Source: an uncultured Planctomycetota bacterium (GTDB lineage: Bacteria > Planctomycetota > Planctomycetia > Gemmatales > HRBIN36). From it: 64,000 bases of DNA. Both the position numbers and the translations under genes were made by a program. The stretch's first letter is position 1. Every line of letters starts with the position of its first letter. The notes under the pieces were generated by a model. That model saw only the letters and a list, made by a program, of their open reading frames with translations, was not told the DNA's origin and did not search any database. Shown piece after piece: positions 34,825-44,540 of the stretch. The DNA is taken from positions 74,194 through 138,193 of the forward strand of contig CALFAY010000032.1 in assembly GCA_937944855.1 (NCBI GenBank), given 5' to 3'.

Positions 34825-37674
34825 TCAACCTCGGCGATTGTTTCCTTCGTAGTTGTCCTTGTTGGATGACGGCTTGGGTTGGAAAGTCTGGCCCTGAAGA
34901 ACGTAGCCGACCAGACGCTTCTCGATTTCGACAATCACGTAAATAGCCGCTCCAAATACTGCCAGAACCACCCACGTTTCCCAGACCACTGGGGCGGTGT
35001 GGAACATCGCGTTCATGAAGGGAGCGTAGGTAAACAGGAGTTGCAATCCGAGCATGGCGAGACTGCCGTAGATGACCGCCGGATTCGAGAACAAACCCAA
35101 ATGGAACATGGAGCGGGTCAAGGATCGGCAGTTGAACAAGTAAAACATTTCGCCGATCACGATGACGTTGGAGGCCACGGTCTGAGCTTTGGCCAAGTCG
35201 GCTTCTTTGAATGTGTAGAACCACTTGAACAGCCCGAAGCAGCCGATCAGCAGCAAGAAGCTCACCAAACAGATGCGTTTGATCAGGTTAGCTCCCAGAA
35301 TCGGTGCGCTGGGATCGCGGGGCGGACGGGACATGATCCCCGGCTCCTTCGGTTCGAAGGCGAGCATGAGGCCGAGCAGCACGGCCGTCGTCATGTTGAT
35401 CCAGAGGATTTGCACGGGGGCAATGGGAAGACTCGTCCCTACGACAATCGCAGCCAAGATGACAAGCCCTTCGCCGACATTGGTCGGCAGCGTCCAGACG
35501 ATGAACTTGGTGAGGTTGTCGAAAATGCCCCGGCCCTCTTCGACGGCGGCCTCGATCGAGGCGAAATTGTCATCGGTCAGCACCATGTCAGCCGCTTCCC
35601 GGGCCACATCCGTACCCGTCTTTCCCATAGCCACGCCGATGTCGGCCTGCTTCAGGGCGGGGGCGTCATTGACGCCGTCGCCGGTCATGGCCACGATGTG
35701 ACCACGGGCTTGCAGGGCCTTGACCAGTCGGAGCTTCTGCTCCGGAGCGACACGGGCGTACACCGAGGTGTCTTCGACCACTTCGATTAATTCTGCATCG
35801 CTGATCTGCGACAGTTGTTGGCCGGTACACACCTTGATTTGGGACAGGTCCTCGGCCTTTTCCGTTCCGATACCCAACTGGGCTGCGATGGCGGCAGCCG
35901 TCAAAGCGTGGTCGCCCGTGATCATTTTCACCTGGATGCCGGCGGAGCGGCAGGCTTTGATGGCCGTGATCGCTTCCTGTCTCGGCGGATCAATCATCGC
36001 CTGAAGTCCCAGAAAGGTCATGCCCTCTGCGACATCGGCATGGGTCAGGGTGGCATGTTCGCGGGGGAACTCTTTCAGTGCCAGGGCGAGCACGCGCAAT
36101 CCTTTGGCAGCCAGATAGTCCGCATGGGCTTGAATCGCTTGAGGGTCCAGCGGTATCAGATTGCCGGAGTTGTCCCAGGCGTGGCTGCACCGTTTCAGGA
36201 TCGCTTCAACGGAACCTTTGGCGTAAGCGATGCGCGGACGATCTGCACCCCGATCGTGCAAAGTCGCCATGTACTGATGTTCGGACTCGAAGGGAATCGA
36301 GTCGATACGGGGTAGCTCTTCGCGGAGGATTTCTGCGGCGAAACCCGCCTTGGCTGCGACGACCAGCATCGCTCCCTCGGTCGGATCGCCTTGAATGCTC
36401 CAGCCTTCCTCGGTCTTGACCAGTTGCGAATCATTGCACAATGCCCCGCCCCGGATGGTTTCCAGAAGTGCTACGCGACGGTGGAAATCCGTGACGGTGA
36501 GCTTGGTCGGAGCCTCTTCCTGGGTAGGATTGAAGTCCTGCTTGCCCGACTGAGCGACAGGCCGGATCTCGCCCGTCGGAGCGTAGCCCGATCCCGTGAT
36601 CTCGAAGTATTCGTCTCCTGCCACGAGTGTCGTCACGGTCATCTGATTCTCGGTCAAGGTGCCGGTCTTGTCGGAACAGATGACGGTAGTGCTTCCCAGC
36701 GTCTCGACGGCCGGCAGTTTGCGGATGATGGCCCGACGCCGAGCCATCCGAGCGACGCCGATGGCCAAAGTGATGGTGACGGCCGCAGGCAGCCCTTCGG
36801 GTATGGCTGCGACCGCCAAGGCCACCGAAGCAAGAAAGATGTCCACCACCGGCTGGCCGTAGGTCAGACCAATGGCAAAGTTGACGGCCGCCAGACCGAG
36901 AATGATGACCAGAAGCACCTTGGAGAAGTGGGCGATGCGGCGGGTCAAAGGCGTTTGGATGTCCTCAGCGGTGGCGATGAGTTCGGAAATGCGGCCCACC
37001 TCGGTACGGTCGCCGGTGGCGACCACGGCCGCCGTAGCCGATCCGAAAGTCACCAGCGTCGAGCCGTACACCATGTTCTTCCGGTCAGCCAAAGGTGTGT
37101 TCTCCTCCAGTTCCAACTCTTGCTTCTGCACCGGCACCGATTCTCCGGTCAGCGCCGCCTCGGCGACCTGAAGATCACGGCAGCGAAGGATGCGAGCGTC
37201 CGCCGGCACTTTGTCACCCGACTGGAGAAGAATGATGTCTCCCGGCACGACCTCCGCCGAATTGATGCGGATCTTCTTGCGGTCTCGCAGGACCGTGGCC
37301 TCCGTAACCAGCGTGTGGGCCAGCGACTCGATGGCCCGGAGCGCCTTGGACTCCTGAACGAAACCGACGATCGCGTTGACAAACACCACGCCGAAAATGA
37401 CCGCTGCGTCCACATACTCCTGCATGAAGAGCGTGACCACGGTGGCCGCCAGCAGGATGTAGATAAGCGGTTGATGGAACTGGAGCAGAAAGCGGACCAG
37501 CGGCCCGTGCCCTCGCCGACTGCTGACGACGTTCGGGCCGTACTTCTTGAGCCGTTGGGCCGCCTCTTCCGTGGATAATCCCGCATTCGCTGAAGTCTGG
37601 AGAATGGCCAGCACTTCCTCGCTGGAAAGGCTGTGCCAGTTTTTCTGCTCAACAAGCGGAGTCTGATTCGGCAT
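34825..37674 (-). CDS. P2-type cation-transporting ATPase (CtpF/PMR-like)
   Basis: 949 residues from ATG 37674; a GTG at 37740 is an alternative. It is an ATP-driven membrane cation pump with cation_ATPase_N (about 10-75), actuator domain with LTGES (175-179), PEGLP in helix M4 (292-296), phosphorylated Asp335 in [17 protein letters not shown] in the nucleotide domain and [17 protein letters not shown]. The M6 region reads [19 protein letters not shown]. This differs from the NxxTD of classical Ca2+ pumps, so the ion (Ca2+, Mn2+ or Na+/K+) cannot be fixed. It lies downstream of a UspA gene on the same strand. Confidence 0.9.
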   Translation of the reverse strand: MPNQTPLVEQKNWHSLSSEEVLAILQTSANAGLSTEEAAQRLKKYGPNVVSSRRGHGPLVRFLLQFHQPLIYILLAATVVTLFMQEYVDAAVIFGVVFVNAIVGFVQESKALRAIESLAHTLVTEATVLRDRKKIRINSAEVVPGDIILLQSGDKVPADARILRCRDLQVAEAALTGESVPVQKQELELEENTPLADRKNMVYGSTLVTFGSATAAVVATGDRTEVGRISELIATAEDIQTPLTRRIAHFSKVLLVIILGLAAVNFAIGLTYGQPVVDIFLASVALAVAAIPEGLPAAVTITLAIGVARMARRRAIIRKLPAVETLGSTTVICSDKTGTLTENQMTVTTLVAGDEYFEITGSGYAPTGEIRPVAQSGKQDFNPTQEEAPTKLTVTDFHRRVALLETIRGGALCNDSQLVKTEEGWSIQGDPTEGAMLVVAAKAGFAAEILREELPRIDSIPFESEHQYMATLHDRGADRPRIAYAKGSVEAILKRCSHAWDNSGNLIPLDPQAIQAHADYLAAKGLRVLALALKEFPREHATLTHADVAEGMTFLGLQAMIDPPRQEAITAIKACRSAGIQVKMITGDHALTAAAIAAQLGIGTEKAEDLSQIKVCTGQQLSQISDAELIEVVEDTSVYARVAPEQKLRLVKALQARGHIVAMTGDGVNDAPALKQADIGVAMGKTGTDVAREAADMVLTDDNFASIEAAVEEGRGIFDNLTKFIVWTLPTNVGEGLVILAAIVVGTSLPIAPVQILWINMTTAVLLGLMLAFEPKEPGIMSRPPRDPSAPILGANLIKRICLVSFLLLIGCFGLFKWFYTFKEADLAKAQTVASNVIVIGEMFYLFNCRSLTRSMFHLGLFSNPAVIYGSLAMLGLQLLFTYAPFMNAMFHTAPVVWETWVVLAVFGAAIYVIVEIEKRLVGYVLQGQTFQPKPSSNKDNYEGNNRRG

Positions 37675-37754
37675 GGCAAAGCATCCTTGTCCACGATCGG
37701 GGATCGCACCCCGAAGCCTTCTGTCGAACGGATTGCTCACAAAGCAGCGGTAGT

Positions 37755-38696
37755 TCAGCTGCTCTCTTCAAAACCGTAGAACTGCAACAGGGCGTGCAGG
37801 AAATTGACGATTTCACCCTTCTTCTTGACGCACAGGACCGGACGGGTCGTCTGGCTGGATACGGTGTCTGCCACATGGCCCAGCAAGAAATTAGCTGGTC
37901 CCGTGCGGCCATGCGAGCCCATTACGATCAGGTCCGCGTGGATTTCTTCGGCAGACTGGAGGATTCGGCGCGGCACGGTATCGGACAAGTCGAAGCGGAT
38001 CGTCCACGGTACTCCCCGGAAGTCGATCGCGGCGGAGAATGTTCGCCAGCGGTCTTCGGCGTTCTCCTTCATGATGGCCGCAAACTCTTCATAGGTCCGC
38101 CCAGTCTTGTGCCAGCCCAGCGGCACTTCATAGATGTGTTCGATGGTCAGACTGGCGCCTGGCGTCGCGTGGGCGATGGCGATGGCGACTTCCAGGGCCT
38201 CGCGGGAGTAATCCGAGAAGTCGATGGGGGCCAGGATGCGGCGATAATCCGTGGAAGCCCCCGGTGTCACCAGAAACACGGAACAAGGCGATTTCCGCAT
38301 CAGCTTCAGGGCCGTGTAGCTGAGCACGTCGTGCTTCTGCGGGGGTTGCGTGGCCAGGCAGAACAGATCCGCCGACTTCTGCGAGAGCAGGCGGATCAGC
38401 TCCACAGCCGGTTGTCCCTCGCGGATCACGGCCTGGAAGTTCGTGTTCTCTGGGAACAGCGGCCGGTACGTTTCGATCATCGCCTGAAGTTTGCGTTGGA
38501 TCTCCTCGTCACGCGGTACGGGAAGATCAGGCTGCCTGGCGAGCACCTCGGCAGGGACATCGAAACTCGGGGCGACGTGAGCCAGGTAAACGTTTTGCGA
38601 CTGAGCGGCATGAGCAAACCGGGCCGCATGGCGCAGCGTCGTTGCATCCCGCTCATCCAAGGCCGCACCTACGAGAATCGTCTGATAACGTCGCAT
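37755..38696 (-). CDS. Tandem universal stress protein (UspA-like)
   Basis: 313 residues from ATG 38696 with GGAAGGA upstream. It has two UspA alpha/beta domains: 1-150 (starts RRYQTILVGAALDERDATT) and about 155-295 (starts YRRILAPIDFSDYSREALE). The second keeps the ATP-binding GSHGRTGPANFLLGHVAD signature; the first lacks it. Such tandem proteins act in the cytosol in stress survival. The ATPase gene follows 80 bp downstream on the same strand, and a baeRF-like gene diverges upstream. Confidence 0.92.
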   Translation of the reverse strand: MRRYQTILVGAALDERDATTLRHAARFAHAAQSQNVYLAHVAPSFDVPAEVLARQPDLPVPRDEEIQRKLQAMIETYRPLFPENTNFQAVIREGQPAVELIRLLSQKSADLFCLATQPPQKHDVLSYTALKLMRKSPCSVFLVTPGASTDYRRILAPIDFSDYSREALEVAIAIAHATPGASLTIEHIYEVPLGWHKTGRTYEEFAAIMKENAEDRWRTFSAAIDFRGVPWTIRFDLSDTVPRRILQSAEEIHADLIVMGSHGRTGPANFLLGHVADTVSSQTTRPVLCVKKKGEIVNFLHALLQFYGFEESS

Positions 38697-39013
38697 GTTC
38701 CGTCCTTCCTTTCGCTCGGAAACTTGCCCGAGTTCCCGGCAGCACGACAAGGCTTAAAGGTACGGTCCCGCGTGAACCCGCGATAGTCCGGCACGTCTCT
38801 GCGGCGTTTATCGTACCCGTCGCCGCACCACGGGTCGAGATTTCCCGCTGCTTTCCTAGCCAGGAAGAGTCCCGCGTCCTCTTGCCAGTGGCGAATGGAA
38901 TCCTGAAACGCTATTCCTATCACCATGGATAGTCCCCATAAACGGACGCCACACACGATTCGCTTGTGCGAACAGATCCGCGGGGGCAGGCTTTCCATCG
39001 AGGACATACACCC
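38697..39013. other. Intergenic region between UspA and baeRF3-like genes
   Basis: 317 bp divergent control region. It contains a small perfect hairpin TTCGC-TTGT-GCGAA (38959-38972), about 40 nt before the baeRF start, which could be an operator or 5' leader structure. No gene seen. Confidence 0.5.
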
Positions 39014-40150
39014 ATGCGTCAGCCGACCGTCGAGGATTTCGTAAGCCTGCTTCTTCCGCAGGATCCGCCCTGTATCTCCCTGTACTTGCCCACCCATCGG
39101 GCGCATCCTGAGAACAAACAGGATCCCATTCGGTATCGCAATCTGCTCCGCGATCTGGAGAACTCCTTGCGAACGAAGTATCCGACCCGTGAAGTGCGGC
39201 CGCTGCTGGAGCCGTATCAGGCGGTGGCCCGCGACGACCTGTTCTGGAATTACCGCACCGACGGCCTGGCCATCCTCAGTTCCAAGGACCGTTTCCAGAT
39301 CTTCGAGTTGCAACGGCCGGTCCCCGAACGCGCCATTGCGGCCGACAGTTTTCACACCAAGCCCCTGCTCCGCATACTCCAGTCCGCGGACCGGTTCCAG
39401 ATCCTCTGCCTGACCCGGGAGATGGTCAAACTTTACGAGGGTAATCGCGATGCCATCGACCCCGTGGACCTGTGGAACGTCCCGGCTACGCTTACGGAGG
39501 CTTTGGGGGAGGAGAAAACGCAGCAACGCCACGTGGCCCGTTCGATCACTCCCGAAGCGGCGTACCATCACGGCGTTGGCTCGCGGAAGGACGAGATCGA
39601 AACAGACATGTTGAAGTTCTTCCGCGTTGTGGACCGAGCCATCCTGGAGAACCACTCCAAGCCTTCCAAACTGCCGATCATCCTGGCGGCACTGGCCGAG
39701 TACCACACCCCGTTCCGCAGCGTCAGTCACAACCCCTACCTGCTCCCCGAAGGCATCGCCGTCAATCCCCAGGCCCTCAGCGATGACGAACTCCGCCGCC
39801 TAGCCTGGGAGAAGATGGAGCCGATCTATCTGGGCCGACTGGCGAAGATGGTCGAAGACTTTCAAACCGCTCGTTCGCGGCTCCAGGGGTCGGACGATCT
39901 TAGCGACATCGCTCGGGCCGCCGTCCAAGGACGCGTCGGCTATCTGCTCGTCGAAGCGGATCGTGTGGCGCCGGGCAAGGTCGATCCGAACACGGGTCAA
40001 CTTCAGTCAGCCGAGTTGGCCGATCCTGAAGTGGACGACGTGCTCGATGACCTGGCCGAGATCACGCTCCGCAACGGCGGCGAGGTCGTGGTCGTGCCCA
40101 AGGAGCGAATGCCGACGACCGGCGGAGCGGCCGCGGTATTTCGCTACTGA
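39014..40150 (+). CDS. baeRF3-like (bacterial archaeo-eukaryotic release factor family) protein
   Basis: 378 residues from ATG 39014 with GAGGACAT upstream. The sequence fits baeRF family 3: an N-terminal module with CISLYLPTHRA (22-32), DGLAILSSKDRFQIFELQRP in a first alpha/beta domain, RFQILCLTREMVKLYEG, a central KDEIETDMLKFFRVVDRAI helix, and a release-factor-like end GGEVVVVPKERMPTTGGAAA, where the family's terminal FRY is kept. These proteins are predicted to act on stalled ribosomes or in stress; biochemical proof is limited. It diverges from a UspA gene. Confidence 0.8.
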   Translation: MRQPTVEDFVSLLLPQDPPCISLYLPTHRAHPENKQDPIRYRNLLRDLENSLRTKYPTREVRPLLEPYQAVARDDLFWNYRTDGLAILSSKDRFQIFELQRPVPERAIAADSFHTKPLLRILQSADRFQILCLTREMVKLYEGNRDAIDPVDLWNVPATLTEALGEEKTQQRHVARSITPEAAYHHGVGSRKDEIETDMLKFFRVVDRAILENHSKPSKLPIILAALAEYHTPFRSVSHNPYLLPEGIAVNPQALSDDELRRLAWEKMEPIYLGRLAKMVEDFQTARSRLQGSDDLSDIARAAVQGRVGYLLVEADRVAPGKVDPNTGQLQSAELADPEVDDVLDDLAEITLRNGGEVVVVPKERMPTTGGAAAVFRY

Positions 40151-40187
40151 ACCCACTCAATCCCCGGCACCTGAGCTTCACGCTGTC

Positions 40188-41168
40188 ATGACAACTGCGT
40201 TGATTGCGATCGGATTCATCGTGGTGGGGCTGGCGTTGCTGTTCGTCGGCGGGGAGGCGTTGCTCCGCGGGGCTGTGGGGCTGGCGATCCTGTTGCACAT
40301 GACCCCTGCCATCATCGGTCTGACCGTGGTGGCGGCCGGGACCTCGGTCCCTGAACTGGCGGTTTCGACTCTGGCAGCGTTTACGGGAGAAAACGAGATC
40401 GCGGTCGCCAACGTGGTCGGCTCCAACATCTTCAACATTTGTGCCATCGTCGGGCTGTGTGCAGTGGTGCGATCTCTGGCCATCGGCGGCAACACGATCA
40501 AGCTGGAGTACCCGGTCTTGATACTGGTGACTTTGCTTTGCGTGGCTGTCGCCCAGCACGGGCAAGTCAATCGCCTCGACGGCATCTTGTTCCTGGCGGT
40601 TTACCTGGGCTTCATGGCCTATTCGGTGCATCTGGTGCGCGCCCAGGTGACTGCTCAGGAGGAGACGGAACTGGAGAGCGAGGTAAAAGAGTTGGCCCCG
40701 GATCGCAAGCGGCCTCGCTGGTGGCTAAGCCTGTTGCTGGTGGCCGGGGGCATCGGCTTGTTGACCGCCGGCGCTCAGTTGACGGTCCTGGGAGCGGTGG
40801 ATCTGGCCGAGATGATCGGCTGGTCCGAGCGGGTCATCGGCTTGACCATCGTCTCCGCGGGCACCAGCTTGCCGGAAGTGGCAGCGTCGTTCGTCTCGAC
40901 CGTCCGGGGCCGTACCGACATCGCCCTGGGCAATGTCGTCGGCTCGAACCTGTTCAACATCCTGGCCATTCTGGGCATTACGTCCGTCATCCATCCGCTG
41001 CCTGTCCAGGCAGAAATCGCGACCTACGACTGCTGGTGGATGCTGGGCGTCACGATTCTTTTGTTCCCGTTTCTGTTGACCAAGTTGCGCGTTGCACGAT
41101 TGGAAGGAGTCATTCTCCTGGGCGTGTACGGAGCCTACCTGGCATTGCTGCTGCAGCGCCCTGCCTGA
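40188..41168 (+). CDS. Na+/Ca2+ exchanger family (CaCA) antiporter
   Basis: 326 residues with about ten membrane helices. Two alpha-repeats are clear: GTSVPELAVSTLAA followed by VVGSNIFNI, and GTSLPEVAASFVST followed by VVGSNLFNI. The central cytoplasmic loop is acidic-basic (EETELESEVKELAPDRKRPR). It resembles YrbG-type proteins that exchange Na+ (or H+) for Ca2+. It starts 37 bp after the baeRF gene and probably shares its transcript. Confidence 0.93.
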   Translation: MTTALIAIGFIVVGLALLFVGGEALLRGAVGLAILLHMTPAIIGLTVVAAGTSVPELAVSTLAAFTGENEIAVANVVGSNIFNICAIVGLCAVVRSLAIGGNTIKLEYPVLILVTLLCVAVAQHGQVNRLDGILFLAVYLGFMAYSVHLVRAQVTAQEETELESEVKELAPDRKRPRWWLSLLLVAGGIGLLTAGAQLTVLGAVDLAEMIGWSERVIGLTIVSAGTSLPEVAASFVSTVRGRTDIALGNVVGSNLFNILAILGITSVIHPLPVQAEIATYDCWWMLGVTILLFPFLLTKLRVARLEGVILLGVYGAYLALLLQRPA

Positions 41169-41191
41169 GCTTGAGCTGGAACTGCTCCCTG

Positions 41192-42811
41192 TCATCCAAG
41201 CCAGGCGGGTCCGGCCTGTTGCGGCGGCAGTCGAACCACACTGACACTGCTGATCTGCGGATGGGTCCGGATTTCCGCCAAGGCTTCCTCCGGGGGCGGC
41301 GAATCGAGGTTCAACACAGCAATGGCTTCGCCGCCGGGCACTTGACGACCCACGGTCATCTGAGCGATGTTCACGCCGTGCTTGCCGAAAATCGTGCCGA
41401 TGAAGCCGATGAGGCCTGGCACATCTTGATGCGAGAAGATGAGCAAATTGCCGTCGAGATATGTGTCCAGACGATACGGGCCGAGCTGGACCAGACGGTA
41501 GAACTGGTTGCCGAACAAGGTACCGGCGGCAGTGTAGGTTTTCTTCTCAGTTTCGACCTCGACCCGAAGGGCCGTGTTGAAATCACCCGGAGAACGGCTG
41601 GCCTGTTCGATCAGTTCGATGCCGCGCTCCCGGGCAAGCAGCTCAGCGTTGACCACGTTGACCGAACCGGACAGACGCAGCTCGAGCAAGCCAGCGGCGA
41701 AGGCAGCGGTCAGGAGTCGCGTCTTCTTGCCGGCCAGTTCTCCGCGGTAGTGCAGAGTGCAACGGCGAATGGCTCCCTGGTCCATCTGGGCGTGCAACAG
41801 GCCGAGCCTCCAGGCCAGATTGAGATATGGCCGCAAATCTTCCAGTTCCAGCCGATCCACCGCGGCCATGTTGACCGCGCCTTGAACCACGCCGCGGATC
41901 AGAAAGTCAGCCATCAGCTGAGCTGCTTCGATAGCGACGCTGCGTTGGGCTTCGACGGTAGAGGCTCCCAGGTGCGGCGTACAGAGCAGATTCGGAGCGC
42001 GAAGCAGCGGATGGTCGGGCGGCGGAGGCTCGGTTTCAAAGACATCCACCGCAGCGCGTCCGATTCTCCCGGTGCGAAGAGCCTCGCACAGGGCCATCTC
42101 GTCCACCAACCCGCCGCGGGCACAATTGACGATCCAGGCGCCAGGCTTCATCCGGGCCAGTTGATCGGGCCCAACCAGATGCCGGGTCTCTTCCGTGAGC
42201 GGAACGTGCAGAGTCAGAATGTCGCACCGCTCAAGAACGGCATCGAGACTGGCCATCGGCTCAACGCCTAGTTGTGCGAGATAGTCCGCTGTCAAGAAGG
42301 GATCGAAGCCGATGAGTTTCAGGTCGAAGGCGGCAGCACGACGGGCGACTTCCCGTCCGATGCGTCCCAAGCCGACGATGCCGAGCGTCTTGCCAGCCAG
42401 CTGTGTGCCAATCCACCTGGTTCTTTCCCAGCGTCCCTGTTTAACGCTGGCATCGGCGGCAGGGATGTGCCGTGCCAGGGCGAGCAGCATGGCCAGGGTA
42501 TGCTCGGCTGTGCTGATGGTATTGCCGCTGGGCGTGTTCATGACGACGATGCCCCGGCGGGTGGCGGCAGCGACGTCGATGTTGTCCACGCCGACGCCCG
42601 CCCGCACCACCGCCCGCAAGCGGGGAGCATGTTCCAGAAGCGACGCCGTCAAACGGGTGCCGCTCCGCACGACGACGCCATCGGCTTCCTGGAGGGCAGC
42701 TTCCAGGGCGGCTCCGCTCAATCCCGGGCGGTCGTCCACCTCGATCCCCGCCTGGCGGAGAATGTCAACGCCCGCTTCCTCCAGCCGGTCGCTGATGAGC
42801 ACACGCGCCAT
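41192..42811 (-). CDS. serA: D-3-phosphoglycerate dehydrogenase
   Basis: 539 residues, the long form with a substrate-regulating domain and a C-terminal ACT domain. It oxidises 3-phosphoglycerate with NAD+, the first step of serine synthesis. The NAD site is GIVGLGRIG (144-152); catalytic Arg232 (NCARGG), Glu261 and His280 (TPHLGAS) are present. The ACT domain begins near 465 with FSHQDVPGLIGFIGTIFG, so serine feedback is possible. It lies between a GT4 gene and the convergent CaCA gene. Confidence 0.95.
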   Translation of the reverse strand: MARVLISDRLEEAGVDILRQAGIEVDDRPGLSGAALEAALQEADGVVVRSGTRLTASLLEHAPRLRAVVRAGVGVDNIDVAAATRRGIVVMNTPSGNTISTAEHTLAMLLALARHIPAADASVKQGRWERTRWIGTQLAGKTLGIVGLGRIGREVARRAAAFDLKLIGFDPFLTADYLAQLGVEPMASLDAVLERCDILTLHVPLTEETRHLVGPDQLARMKPGAWIVNCARGGLVDEMALCEALRTGRIGRAAVDVFETEPPPPDHPLLRAPNLLCTPHLGASTVEAQRSVAIEAAQLMADFLIRGVVQGAVNMAAVDRLELEDLRPYLNLAWRLGLLHAQMDQGAIRRCTLHYRGELAGKKTRLLTAAFAAGLLELRLSGSVNVVNAELLARERGIELIEQASRSPGDFNTALRVEVETEKKTYTAAGTLFGNQFYRLVQLGPYRLDTYLDGNLLIFSHQDVPGLIGFIGTIFGKHGVNIAQMTVGRQVPGGEAIAVLNLDSPPPEEALAEIRTHPQISSVSVVRLPPQQAGPAWLG

Positions 42812-42896
42812 GATCCTTGAACTCCACTTCCGGGCGCTGGATTAAAGCGACTTTCATTCTAGGAATCGGCAGCTGGCTCCGTGTTCTCGCAAGCCG

Positions 42897-44219
42897 TCAC
42901 GCGGTTTTTGCGGAAGGGGAGGAGGATTTGACATACCGTTCCAAAACCTGAAGCATGTCCTGGGCCATGCGTCGGGCGTGAAAGAAGCGACGCACCTCTG
43001 CCTGAGCTTGCTGTCCCATTTGGTGACGCCGATCGGGATTGCGAATCAGTTCCTCCAGGCCTTCCGCCAGGGCCGAGGCATCCCCGGGAGGCACTAGAAG
43101 TCCCCCGCCCGTTCTGGCAATCAGCTCGGGAAACGATCCGTGCTGCGGCTGTACAGCCGGAACGCCGCAGGACCAGGCCTCGAGCAAGTACAGGCCTTTG
43201 GGTTCTCGATAGGTCGTTGGAACGGAGAAAACGTCCAGGCTTCGCAGGAAAGACACCTTGCCGGCGTGAGTCACTTCACCGACGACTTCAAAGCAGTCGG
43301 CCCAGTTTTCCCGCAAGGCTCGAACCTGCAATTCCCGCAAATAAGACTTGTCCCGGTTGCCACAGTAGCCCGCTACCTTCAGTCGGAGCGGAGGCAGGCC
43401 GCTGCGGCGTTGCAAAAGCGAGAATGCCTCAACCAGGTTATGCAGTCCCTTTTCCGGACAAACGCGGGCCAGATAGCCGATGGTGACGGCCTGTCGTTCA
43501 TCCGAGTGTTCGGCGGAAACTCCGTCGAATCCCGCCAGATTGAGACCGGGATAAACGACCGTGATGCGTTCACGGGGCAGGCCCAGGTAGTCGGCCATGA
43601 AGGCAGCGTAGTAGTCGCTCGTTGTCAGGTACCCGTCAATGTGCGGCGCGAGGTTGCGGATGAGGGTAAAGCATTCTTGCCTGTGCTTCTCTGGAAGCCA
43701 GTCCAGATAGATGTCGTCTCCTTGAAGGGTGCATAGCACCGGAATGGGCAGACGCTCCTTGAGCACCGGCGTCAGAGCAGCGATGAGGATGTTGGTCAGC
43801 ACCACGACATCAGGCCGAAGCTCGTCGCTCAGCCAGGCCACGAGGTCGAGAACGTCCTGACGCTGATTCCCCTCGCTTCCTCGGAGCATCGAAACCGTGA
43901 GGTCCCCCAGTTCCTCGGGCCGCACGCTGAGCGAGAAGCGCGAGATGAGTCGGAGAAGCGTCGGAGAGCTGAGCCACCTTCGCAGCAAAGACGGCATGTT
44001 CCGGAGTCGGGGGTACTTCTGCTCCAGGTAGATGCCCAGCCCGCTGAAGAAGACGCGCCGCACGGAGACATCGGGTTCGTCGGTGCGAAGCGGGGTGTAG
44101 GTGGGCACCAGGACGCAGTCATGGCCAAGCGACTGGAGGGCAGCGGCCAGGGTATTGTCATGCATGCAACTGCCGCAATACATGCCCGCAGCGCCGGCTG
44201 TGATGTAAGCAATACGCAT
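42897..44219 (-). CDS. GT4 family glycosyltransferase
   Basis: 440 residues in GT-B fold. The N-terminal half starts RIAYITAGAAGMYCGSCMHD with an unusual Cys pair. The C-terminal half contains IGYLARVCPEKGLHNLVEAF and the nucleotide-sugar binding EPKGLYLLEAWSCGVPAV with two Glu of the EX7E motif. It likely transfers a sugar from a nucleotide donor to a surface glycan or lipid. It diverges from the carbamoyltransferase cassette, and the two may share a glycan pathway (inference). Confidence 0.9.
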   Translation of the reverse strand: MRIAYITAGAAGMYCGSCMHDNTLAAALQSLGHDCVLVPTYTPLRTDEPDVSVRRVFFSGLGIYLEQKYPRLRNMPSLLRRWLSSPTLLRLISRFSLSVRPEELGDLTVSMLRGSEGNQRQDVLDLVAWLSDELRPDVVVLTNILIAALTPVLKERLPIPVLCTLQGDDIYLDWLPEKHRQECFTLIRNLAPHIDGYLTTSDYYAAFMADYLGLPRERITVVYPGLNLAGFDGVSAEHSDERQAVTIGYLARVCPEKGLHNLVEAFSLLQRRSGLPPLRLKVAGYCGNRDKSYLRELQVRALRENWADCFEVVGEVTHAGKVSFLRSLDVFSVPTTYREPKGLYLLEAWSCGVPAVQPQHGSFPELIARTGGGLLVPPGDASALAEGLEELIRNPDRRHQMGQQAQAEVRRFFHARRMAQDMLQVLERYVKSSSPSAKTA

Positions 44220-44540
44220 GGGACCTGGAGCGTTTTACCAAGGCCACGTTTTCAGCCTTCGGCAGCTACCTCTCTTGTTATCAGAAGCACAGATTGCGAA
44301 AAGGGAAGGCAACCGGCCAGACACCGCAACGGCGTGGTTCCTGGGGTAGATTGCCCTGAAAACGCAACAGGGACAAACCGGGCAAGTTGGCCAAGCTCAC
44401 GTCAATCCAGACTCAAAGCCGCATTGCTCCAGGTCAGCCGCCCGGACTATACTTGGCCACTGCCGACCTGCCAGGGAGGGTATGGCCGGTGCGGCCCTTG
44501 GGAGCAGGTCCGACGACGAGCACGGAAGCGAGACCCACGC
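44220..44540. other. Intergenic region between GT4 and carbamoyltransferase genes
   Basis: 321 bp between divergent genes. An in-frame extension of the carbamoyltransferase runs through it but has no start signal and no family match, so I treat it as noncoding. It carries the candidate promoter at 44424. Confidence 0.55.
44424..44453 (+). promoter_or_regulatory. Candidate promoter of the carbamoyltransferase cassette
   Basis: TTGCTC (44424-44429), 18-nt spacer and TATACT (44448-44453), about 88 nt before the ATG. The -10 matches five of six positions, the -35 only three. Confidence 0.4.

Noticed and set aside
44220..44540. N-terminal extension of the carbamoyltransferase to 44121
   Set aside because: The family starts at the ATG at 44541; the extension has no start signal and overlaps the divergent GT4 gene.
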